From: Aplysia californica | Lineage: Eukaryota > Mollusca > Gastropoda > Aplysiida > Aplysiidae | Direction of reading: 5' to 3' | Length of the DNA stretch: 64,000 bases | NCBI RefSeq assembly: GCF_000002075.1 | Contig: NW_004797297.1 | Coordinates: 90,932 to 154,931 of the forward strand | Shown here: positions 33,571 to 45,500 of the stretch, piece by piece | How the letters are laid out: the number at the start of each line of letters is the position of its first letter | How positions within the stretch are numbered: the stretch's first letter is position 1 | The notes under the pieces: model-generated | What the model was told of the DNA's origin: nothing | What the model saw: the letters and a program-made list of their open reading frames with translations, nothing else | Database searches by the model: none | Made by a program: the position numbers and the translations under genes

Positions 33571-36500
33571 CACTACCGGGTCTGGGCGCTGAAACTTTCC
33601 GAAATCACAAAAGAGTTCCCCTACCGGGTCTGTATACTTCGTGACTTGGTTCCCGGTTACCGGGTCTGTATACACTCCGGGTTTTTTTACACAGCTCATA
33701 ATGTGCAGGTGCCAGGTGGTCTGCTATTCTTCAATTTTTCCTTTTTCTACAAAACAAAGAAAGTGGGAAACATGGGGGGTGGGCGGGGGGGCGTGTCAAT
33801 GAGGCGGCGGGCATTGGATCGGCAGATAATAGGCTATAAGGTGTGGGGGAAACTTAAAAATGGCGGAAAATTGGAGGCACTGAACGTTAGATCTATAGAA
33901 CGAAGACACTTCCTTTTTTCCGGACCCGAGTCCGAATAAAGACGGCCTTTCTGTTTCAATTTCAGTCCGAGGGAAGTTACAGATCTAGATCTAGTTATTG
34001 ATTCTGGTTGATTTGATTAGATCTAGATTTAGAGAAGTATATGTATGACATTGGTTTGGAGTTTCACCCCTCACACACATCATACACACTCGAAGCTACA
34101 GAGAGCACCTAGCGCACCTCAGTGATTGGCCCTAATATAATATAGATCATGACGTACTTCCGCCATCGACTTTTGTCGTCTTCCGGGGTTTCCCTCGCCA
34201 GTTGACTAGATCTCCCATGGCAGGCCGCTTTGCCGCCTAGCGCGCGATGGGCTACGTCACTAGGTTTCATCGTCGACTACTTGGGCTGTGTGTGTGTGTG
34301 CGTGCGCTCTTGTGTGTGTGTGTACGCGAGATCTAGTCAACAGTTACTGGCGAGGGAAACCCAAGTGTCTTGGGGGAAACCCCAGAAGACGACAAAAATA
34401 GATGGCGGAAATACGTCATCTATATTTGGGCCTATGACTGAGGTGTGCTAGGTGCTCGCTGTAGTTCTTGTATCATACGCACACACACGCAGACTTACAG
34501 TCACATGCATAATTTAAATTAACTGTAATATAAAACTTAATAATTATTGACCCAAGCCCAGTCGTGCAATGAACTGCTGTGAATGCAACCAACTTGTGTT
34601 TCGCATGCTCATATATCACCTTATGTTGCAAGCGCCGTAGAACTCAGTGGCGTGGTCAGATATATGAAATCGCAGGGTCATACTAAAATACAAAAAAACA
34701 CAAAAAAGACTCAAAAAGACATCTGATTTTGTTTCCCTTCAGACTTCAGACTCATTTTCAGGGTTACATTTATCCAAATTGGGGTAATCCTTTACCATCT
34801 ACGGTGCCTACAAGTTTGCTTATATTCTGCCATGATGAACACAGGAGACTTCCGGATGAATACCAGATTGGCGCCTGATGTCCTTTCGATGTTTCATTTT
34901 CTTTTTTGTCGCCTTACAATTTATTTTTTTAAAAATATTATTAGTTATACATGTAATACTGTGATAGAGGACTTTCCTTACTTTATGGCGCTGGGTATCA
35001 CTGTGACAAGTGGAAAATTACATTGTTAAACGCGTCTTGTGGGTTTTTTCTATGCAACTCTCTCCCCATGAATTCCTTTGTTTTTTTATAATAAGTGTTT
35101 TATGGCATTCACAACGGCATCATTAGGTCATGAGCGTGCGAGACAACCTCCCAATTAGGAGCGGTATCGTATCTTTTCACAGCGTCTTTTTGCATGTGTC
35201 TTTTCACATTTTAGTATGACCAGAAATGGCATGGTTGTTTATCCATGCCTTGTGTGAATTGTAGATTTAGGATAAAATTGCTTTCCAGTTTTCATCTCAT
35301 TTTTGTTTGTTTCACCAACTCAAATGCCAGATGTGTCAGCTTTTTTAATTATGAGGGATGGATAGTGATCATATTATAAATTATAATTCTCTTCCCACTT
35401 ATATTTCTCTGGAACTTGAACAAATTTTTCTCATCTGATCTGCAAGTCTGTATTAACATTGTTGACAATTCATAAGGTGCTCTTGTAGTTACTAATCATG
35501 TTAATTTAATTTTTTTCCCTTGCACGCTGCTTTTTGAGTGTTTAAGAGTTTCTTTCCTTTTCTTTAACCTTTCTGTCTGACTGTGGTTTTATTTTCAAGC
35601 TTTAACCCTCTTTACCCTTCATACTAAATGTTTTGGTCTCTTGGAAGGACCTACTACTTACTATAATTAATGTCTGGAGAATGGCATTGCGACTCTTACA
35701 TTATTAAATTGATATTCACTCATTTATTACTTTTCAGCCGAATGAGGGAATGTTATCTTTCGAAGGTCAGCAGTTTCAAGGAGCTGCAGCAATTGGAGAA
35801 AAAATGAAGGTAAGAGGTTCCTTGTGATTTTTTAAAATAATCTGCTTTTTTTGTTGTTGTTTTGTTATAATTAGTTCTTAGACTGAACTCATTGTGAAAG
35901 TTTATATGATGGTGTATTACATTAATTACAACTTCTTCTTCAGATAAACTAGACTAGCTATTTTTATACAGCCTGTGCCAGCAGTGCGAAAATGCAGTAA
36001 ACTTGCCGCAACCTCAGGTAAACCCAGAAACATGCTAATTTATCAAATTGCTTTTTTTGTGTAGGCCCTATGTATTGCCCATATATCAATATGCGTGGGA
36101 GAAATTGGCGCTTTCATTGAAGAAAAATATTTTCCGAAATCATCATTTACAGTCGAGATTTTATTTTTTTAATGTTCTGATATCTTCAGTGACAGTTGCA
36201 TTTTCACCAAAGAAAGAAGATTTGTCAGTGACGTACCCGAAACCTGCCAAATGGCACTGTAAGTTTCGAACTCTCTTTATTCAAAGGGGCTGCAAAACAT
36301 CTAAATATTACCCAAACACCCCCACATTTGGTAGCCAATGAGAAGAGAGATAAATTTTCACAACGTACGCTTCCATTAGAGAACTGAGCGAAAAATGAAG
36401 AACAAGTTATCAGGTGGTTGCTTTGTGGTTGTTGTTTTTGAAAAATGCACATCCAGTCACCATGCAGAATACACTTAATTGCAAACAGGTTTAACTTTGC

Positions 36501-39500
36501 AATAGAGAGCTATTTTGTGAAATTCAATCTGTAAAATGATTGCATTAAAAAAGTTATTGCTTAATGTTTTTTTGGGTCTGTCGCAAGCCAGAAAGCGAAA
36601 AACACAGCTTGCCACTAAATTCACTGTGACATCATGGCTGTGTAAAGCCAGACTGCTGATTGGACAGTTATTTTAATCAACATGAATACAGTGGAACTCG
36701 GATTCAACAAAGTAGTCCGGCTTGACCTTCAATTTCATTGAATCCGAGTGTTCGATATAGCATACATGAGGTTTTTTGTGGTTACAGGCACTGAGCAAAT
36801 AATGTAAAAAGGGAAGTAACGAATGGTATGCTACCCTGAACTGCCTGCTTTTTGGACCATTTTTTTATTTCCTCAATCGATAGTAATTTGGTTTCAAATG
36901 AGAAGGATTTTCCATTTCTTTGATGCCATGCGGAAGAAATACTGGAAAATTTAGGAAAACACATTGAACTCTACCAAGCCCACGTTGTGCAAAAAGGCCG
37001 ATTCAGTCAAATTCAAGCCTCTGTCATATATCATCTATGACGTATTGTTTGCCGAACAAATTGTGTTGCTGTGTAGAGCTCAGCATATATGGCAATGTTT
37101 GATTCCACAGACCAAAGTGCAATTCATTATGTAGATCAAAACTAGTTTATCATTGTAGCACATTGATCAGTATTCTGGGGAAAACACGACTGAGGTGTTT
37201 ATATCTCTACTGGTGTTCCACACCCGGACCGCTTGTGCCCCCTCCCCCAAGATACTCATAGATCTATACACAGTCACACGTGTGCTGGCCACCCGTCTGA
37301 CCTCCACACATGCTAAGATTCATACTCGTACCAACATTAGGTGTGTTGGTATGAAAGAAGGCCGCTGATTGGTCACATAAGATATCAATAGGGTAGGCGA
37401 ATAATGGTTCACAATGCAGGTGCCATAAATGTGAGGCAGCGTGGTGGAATCAGGTTCTCGTCAATTTTTGGGCATGCAGAGTTATTGGTATCATTTTAAT
37501 GCTTGTTCACTTGTCTTTATTTGGATGGAAAAAATCTATTTATCTTAAATACGAGTCGAGATATTTGCGAAAGAAGGAGGTGGTGGTCACCTGTTTTCAG
37601 AGGTAAAATTAGTGAGAAAATGACCTCCAAAGATTAGTTATTTCCTTAGCTTAAGAGTCTGTGGTAACTAAAAATGTACATTTTCTGTGCCTTTAATCAA
37701 CGTTTTTCAGAAAAATTAACACAGAAATGAGTTCTTTAATGGACATGAAAGGTGTAGCGCCAAAAAACAAATATTTGATAAAAATTCACGAACTTGCGGA
37801 AAAATGCATGTTTCTTCACTTTGATTATTTTGACGAGAGCCTGATTCCACCACGCTGCCTCACAAATGGTTTCCAAGGATAGATTAAGTTTGTTTTGTTG
37901 GAGGAAAAAGAGCAAAACTACATCAGCGAGGACTGTTCACCCTGCAAGCAACTTCGTTGAATCTGAGCTTCTTCATTTTTGTGTTTGTTGAGTTATTTTT
38001 ATTGGAAAAACGGGGAATCCACCTCCTTTCGTTAAATCCGAGCTCCACTGTACTAAGGAAATTGCCCATCGTACTCGTAATGATTTCTTTCAGTTTGCCT
38101 TCATTAATAATTGCGCTTAATTTCAGTTATAATTTAAAGCTGAGTAGAATTCAAGGTAATTGTTTATTGTATATTTTGTCCACCAAGCATTGACTGTGAT
38201 TTTCGCAGAATCAGAATGAAGTCTAACTTAATGGTAGATTATATATGTACCTACTTCATAATGACAAAGAAGTAGAACACCCATTTATAATGTGATTTTA
38301 GTACACTCACCAGATTGCCATAAATGCAGTTCTGTGATCTTAAGTCACGTTTTCATAGTATGGAACTAGAATAAGAAGTAGCCTAATCCTCCTGACTTAA
38401 ATAACAACATATAACTGAGCGTTTGATCTTGATTTAATTTGGAATATTGATCTTTATATCTTGTGCTATTTATAGGTTAGTAGTACCTAAAACTTTGGCT
38501 TTGTGAGATGAACTGTTGAACTGTTGTTACTTCAGTTTTGTTTTATTATTTATTGTGCCTTTGTTTTACATATATATATTCCATAATGAAGTCTTTCGAT
38601 TTCTGATTCATCTCACACCTACCTCTTCACCCCACAGGGGAGTGGGGGTATAAATTATCCATTGTCTGACCAGCAGTGGAGCTCAAGTCCTCCCCTGGTT
38701 GGATGCAGAGTGTTGCTTATATTATGCTACTCTCTCTCTGTCATAGATAAGTACTGGGAGGGGGGGGGGGGTGTGTGTGGATTTTTTTTCCTTATCTGAT
38801 ACCATACTTAAATCGAGGCAAGCTAGAATCCCTTTTCATCTCCCTTTTCCGCCAGCCTGTAGCAAAAAATTGACCCTGAAAACCCCCATTGTAGGTTCCA
38901 TCCTTGAAATCTTTGTTTTTAGTAGGTGGTAACTTTTAAATACTACCCCCCAGGAAGGGGCTACTGACTGTAGTGTTTTTAGGCCATTCTCAAAGGGGGG
39001 ACAACAATGTTCTTATGCACAGTAAAATTGTACATGATGTAATTGTAAATAGGCTGATTTATCAATGTCATGCTTATAATTGTGCCTGAATTGCAACAGG
39101 GAACTGCTGCTTCTTCTTTCCTAATCCTTACTATCATCATCTTTCCTCTACTTCTTTTGTATGTTTGTCACACTCTTGTGACCCGCTATTTCCGGGGTGC
39201 CTTCATAGTCGAAGCAGACTTTGTTCTGTTGAAGCTAGAGAGGTGAGCAGAGTAAGTCTGATCCTCTTTAAGGACTTCTCTGTAGACATCCTCCCTTGGC
39301 GCTCATATGACCTTATGCAGTTGCGAGCACTGCAACACGTCTACTAAAACTAAACTAACTTTTAAATACATGATACAAGAATAGAATATACAGTCGAACC
39401 TTGTTGTAACTTATTAAGCTAATGTAGCTTTGCTCCGCTGTACTGCCAGCGAATTGGCCACCAGAGGTACATACTACACATGGGACATGGCATCCACACA

Positions 39501-42500
39501 GTGCCTGCTTGATAATCTTTCTGACACATGTCTCTGCAAGCTTGGCCTATTTCTAGGCATTTTCCAATTTTCTCTTGATTTGCGCTGATAATGAAATGCT
39601 ATTATTGTAAGGCTTTTTGGCCAATTTTTTTTTTTTCAAATTGGAATGAAGTTTTAAAGTTGCCTAGAGAAACTTCTAAGGAGCTGCGCCAACTCAGCCT
39701 GAGAGCAAAATATCTGGTGTCACCAGGTATCAGCCCATTGACCTAGGGCGCCTGTGAGGCTTTTATATTGTGAGGATTCACACTCAAATCTACATGATAG
39801 GTCTAAGGTGGCCCAAAGACTGTATGTCTGCAGGGTCCTTGACACACATAGAGCCTAGCTTCTGATCCTAGCTTCTTTTAATTTGAATTTACTTAAAGTT
39901 TAGCTAGAGCTGTACATGTAATTGGTTGCTACTTTTTTTGTCCCCTGCACATGGCAATTGTGCAAGACAGAACTACATGATTCAAGACTGGTCACAATTT
40001 GTCTTTAGTCGCTAATCTCTACCTGTCTACCACTAATCAAGATTACCCCCCGGGGCAGTACCACTGACTGTAGTGTCTTTAGGCCATTCCCAAAGGGGGG
40101 ACATTTCTCGTTCAAGCACAGTAGAATTGTAAATGGGCTGATTCATGTCACGCTCATAACTGTGCCTGATCTACAACAGGGAACTGCTGCTTTTTCTTTC
40201 TTAATCCTTACTATTATCATTTTCCTATACTTCTTTTGTATGTTTGTCACTCTCTTGTGACCTGCTATTTCCGGGGTGCCTTGATAGTCGAAGCAGACCC
40301 TGTGCTGTTTAAGGTAGAGAGGTGAACAGAATAAGTCTGATTCCCTGTAAAGACTTCTCTGTTGACACCCTCCCCTTGGCGCTCATATGACCTTATGCAG
40401 TTGCGAGCGTCGTAAAACCTTCTACTATTTTTAAAAAAAAAAAAAAACTAATCAAGATGGCGATCAGTGGTATCCTGTTATGCCGCTAGCCCCACTGTAC
40501 CACCAACTTTATGCTCGTCTCAAGGTAGATGGTATAATGAGGTTTGACTGTACTGTGTATCAGGATGTTGTATGGGATAATTATACGATTTATTATGGGA
40601 TAATTATACGATTTATTCAGTCCCTATTTCCTTTTTCCCTGTCATTATCAGACCGTGCCATTGGACAACATGCTGCGTGTGATCAGCACAATCGACTGCC
40701 AGCCCATGATGGATGGTGGAGTCATTGTCTCTGTTCTTGGACAGCTAAAGGTAACTATCTGCTAAGCTTGAAATGTCTTTTCATATTTTGGGGGGTTTAA
40801 TTTGCTTGATTTCTTGAATGGGTCTCTTTATTTTGCTGCAGAAGTATCATTTATGCAGTTACTGTCACTCTGGGTTTTTTTTTTTGGGGGGGGGGGGGGT
40901 TCAATAATTGTGGGGATTTGATGCTTTCCCTGAAATCCTGGGAAAGGAAGATAATCCTTTAAGAATAATCATGATACGGTTTTAAAAAATAATTCTTTTA
41001 AATATAAATTCTTAACAAAATGATTCGGGGGAAACGCAACTTCAGTTGGAAAAGAATACTGGTTTCAGCAAGCCAGTTTCCGTCGTGGTACAGTACAGTA
41101 GCCTCCGCTTAAGATCCCGGTCCTCAGGAGCAAGGAAAATGTGGGACCTTAGGTGAACAGGATCTTGGCCAACGCACCACGGGAAGAATCTACGGTGACA
41201 CATGTTCAGACACACAACCAGTAAAATGGTCTCTCTTCACTCAAAAAGATTAACTGAAGTGACTCCTGGGTGGGTTTATGATTTACGACGAGCAAAGAGT
41301 GATCAATCTTAATGGCAAATCACAGTGGATTGCGTCCAAAATTTATAGCTCTCCTTCTCTGACCGACTTCTCCCCGCCTTTGCCATTACGCTCCATTACG
41401 TTGTGATCACACCGGGGCCCACTGTAGAACACACCGATTAAAAAAAATTCTGTCTGTCTTGCAAATCCGTGAACACAAACAACTTCTGCAATGGTTAGGG
41501 AAGAGTTCACTATTCAATGTGATCCCGCCAGGAGCAAACATGTAGGCCCTACCCACCCAGCGATTGATGTAAGTTCAGTTAGAGAGCTCGGATGCGAGTG
41601 CAATGTTTGGGGAGAACAACGCGTCGGCGAGTTCACACCTACGTGTGATTCTGTCTGGGGCAAACATTGTACATGTACCATTTTATGATGACTTACAATG
41701 CACATGTGGTCACATTTTCGAGGGTGGTTGATCTGTGGTGCAACGGGTAGTTCAATTATCGTAAATTTTGATCTGAAATGCCGGATCTTAGCTGAATGCA
41801 GACCTTCAGAGTTGACCAGAGCAGCATCTTAAGGGTGACTTTTGTATGGTAAAAATTCTGTTTTCTTAATGAAAATGGCGGGATTGCTAGCGAACTGGGA
41901 TCGTAAGCTGTGGGATCTTAGGTGGAGACTACCGTATGGGCAAATTATTTGTTTCTCTCATCATAGTTGTGACTATCGAGTTGTCATTCACTTCCCATCT
42001 ATTTTGTCAATTAAAAAATAACCAACCCTTGACTCTGTTGTCACTTAAAAATATGATATTACAGTAGATCAAGAACTGAACTTTCTACATATCGTTATTT
42101 GATTGAGATCGCTTCACTGGCTGAATTTTTTTGCACTTTCAAAGTTTCCTTGGATTTGTCCAAGTTTCAACTCCACAACATTCTCCAACTCCATTTTGTC
42201 GTATTTACGTTAAAAGTTCACACAGGCATTATTACAGGGTCAATTTCTGCCGTTCGAAAACTTGAAGAAAGAAGAACGTCTATAACTTTTGCTTTATAGC
42301 CTCAGCACTAGTCAATTCTGATCTGACATTTATCTTAGGCCTTTTTAAAGGTATACGCATACCACAGCACTGCCGTAAGCTGAGAAAACACCTATTTTTC
42401 ATTTTGGCACCAAAATTTTTTAATTGTTACCCTACTTACATGAAAAAAAATCAAATTTCGGAAGAACTCTATTTGTCAATGGTTACGCTGCCCGAAAAAA

Positions 42501-45500
42501 AAACCTCTTTTTCTCGAAACTTGCTGTAAATTAAAATAAAGGCGTTTTGTCTGCTTACGGCAGAGCAGTGTTGCTCGTTCTGGGATGGAAACACCTTTCA
42601 GCTCCGCTCTAGATGTGAACTGATGGGCTTCGAGCAACACCTCTCTAGGTGCTAAATGGTTTAAGTTCTCTTTATCACTATTTTTTCCGCAACTGTAGAA
42701 GGTCATATGAGCGCGCAGGAGAGTTGAAATATTTTCAGGTTGTCGGAAATTTTGAATTTTGGCAGGGTCGCGGCCGAAGCCTACTCTTATCGATTTTGCT
42801 CCACCAAGGGATCTTTAACGTGCGCAACTTGCACACGGGACCTTTCGCCGTTGTCCGAGAAGGCTAGGTGTAGATCTTACCTACCATAAGATCAGAGGTG
42901 TGGCTGAAAGAGAGCAGTAAGAAGGAGCCAAGTAGTAGCAGTAGAAAAGCTGCAGAGAGTCAGGAGCCCAGGGGAGGGGGCAAAGAAGAGGGGGAGCAGG
43001 CGACAACATTGCAAGAGAGCAGGAAAGGAGGTGAAAGGAGACAATTTTTGGGGCTCTCGTGGCCTAGAGGTTAAGGTGTTGACCTCTCATTCAAAGATCG
43101 CGGGTTCGATTCTGGGTAGTGACCGAAAAATTTTCTTCTCTAAAATTGTCTCCTTTCACCTTCTTTTCTTCTCTCTTGCAATTTTCTGTCATCTGCTTTC
43201 ATCTCCACTTTCTTCCCCCACCCCCTCACCTCCTTCGCCCCCTCCACTGGACTCTTTCTGCAGCCTTTCTACTGCTACTCCTTGGGTCCTTCTTACTGCG
43301 GTCTTTCAGCCACACCCCTGATCTTCTAGTAGGAAAGATCTACACCTAGCCTTCTCGGACAAGGGCGAAAAATCTCAGAGGTCCGTGTGCAAGTTGCGCA
43401 CGTTAAAGATCCCTTGGTGGTCTAAAATCAATAAGAGTAGGCTTCGGCCGCCCCCCCCCGGGCAAAATTAACAAATTTCCTACCAATTGAAAATGTTTTG
43501 TGTGTCCCGCGGGCTCATATGACCTTATGCAGTTGCGAACGCCGTAAAACACTTAACGGAGGAGCTACCCTTAAGGATCATTTTCTATGTTTGTTGCCCA
43601 AGATTAAATCTAAGTTAGGTATATAAAGTCTCTTCATACACAATTTTATTTTGGCATAGCTACTGCAGTTGCAATGGAAACGGCCGCCATCTTGAAAATA
43701 TACAATGAATTTCAAATCCCTAAGGCTATCTTATTTACTGACCAAATTTGATGAGAGTATACTTGAACCAGACCCTATCAGAGTAACAGCAAGTTTTTTT
43801 CAATAAGTGCAAAAGAAAAAAAATTAAGAATTTTCCCCTAGTACAAAATTTTTTTTCTAAATTTAGGTTTCGTAATGGCTTGCAAATGGAAAAGTGTTTG
43901 GGTTTTTTTTCAAATATCTCTCTGTTCCATTGATGGCAGCATTGCCATCTATGTTTCCGGAAAGTTTCATGTCAAAAGGATGAAAACTAAGGAAGGAGTA
44001 GGGAAAAAAATGCACAAAAAATACATTTTGTGAAAAACGACAATTATTGTGAAAATTCATTATATTAACCCTTCCTCATGTTTTCAAGGGCAATTTACGA
44101 GGAGAATATAGACTTTCTCAATTGTCTCCATGCTATTTTTAGACCCAAAAAAACTGGTTGATCTTCAAAATTCAGCCAACATAAAATTCACTTTAAAATC
44201 CACCTCTTGAGCTTTTCAGTGCTGTGTGCCTGGGGGCTTCAAAGCCCGGCCCGGAGTACAATATAAAATATATTGCAGTTGCATTTCTTGTCTTTGTGTG
44301 CTAAAATGTACCCTCTTATGCTTTCATTTATTTTTTCTATGGAAATGATATACAATTGAGTCAGCTTTTAAACTGAAATCTGAGGACACGCCAGATTTTC
44401 AATTTTGAGAGATCGCTTAAATCTAAGAAGAAAAAGATGGGGAATTTTACTTTCTTTCAATTTATTGCTATTTTTGGATTAATCATATTCAGTTTAAACA
44501 TACTCCACTGTATTTTTGTTCAGTACAGTATAATCTGCTTATATCGACATGCTTTGGGAAGTAGATTTGATGTCGATAAATGAAAATATAAAGCCAAAGA
44601 GGAAAAAACAAGGGGAAGTCAGCGATAAAAAAACAACACTACTTTTTCAAGCTTGTTGCTTCCCTTGATTCTTACACACTGTGTAGGCCCAAATATATGA
44701 CCTACTAAAGCCTGGTGTGTCATATAGACTACTTGGTGGGTATGTGGACTTAATGAAGAATTAATGCGTTGACCGTTAGCGTGGCTTTTCCCCCCTTTTA
44801 TGTTCATGGGCTTCACTAAGTACCCGGGAAGCATTTTGATAAAGCAGAGTGGGCCCAAAGACAAGTAAAAATATAAGAGAAATTGTTTAGTGAAGATATT
44901 GAAGGAAAAATTTTGTAATTGGAAAATAATAATATGTCAAAATGTCGATACTTACGCTGTCGATACAAGTGGATTATACTGTATCTTCATGACTTCTTTA
45001 TACCTTTACAGCAAGAATGATTTCCTTCATGGTTCTATTGCAATACAGTGGAACTGGGATTCAACGAGGTGGCCGGGCCTGACCTAAAATCTCGTTGAAT
45101 CCGAGTGTTCGTTATAGCAAACACGAGGTTTTGTGTAGACAATTACAGGCACTGAGCAAGTAATGTACAAAGAAGTCTCAAGTAGTGCCTGAAATGCCTG
45201 CATATTATGAACTGTGTTAAAAAAAAAAAAGACCCGATTCGTTCAAATGCACACGCCTTTGTCATATCGATTGTTTACCAAAAAGTTGTGTTGCTATGTA
45301 GAGTCTAGCATAACGGCAACTTCTGATTTCATAGACCAGCGCATAATTCATCATTACGTAGATCTACGTCAGGACTAGATCTAGCTTATCATTGTAATAA
45401 TGATCAGTTGCGGAGGGGGAAAAAGACTGTGACGCGTTTCTGTGACGTTCAATGCCCGGACCGCTAGCGCCCCCCCTCCCCGACACACACACACAGTCAT

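Noticed and set aside
33475-33699. ORFs with RERERE/SLSLSL runs
   Set aside because: Translation of the (CT)n tract inside an inverted repeat.
41829-43577. TTAAGGGT...ACCCTTAA as ends of a further TTAA element
   Set aside because: Only about 8 bp match and the interval spans other complete elements. Too weak to call.
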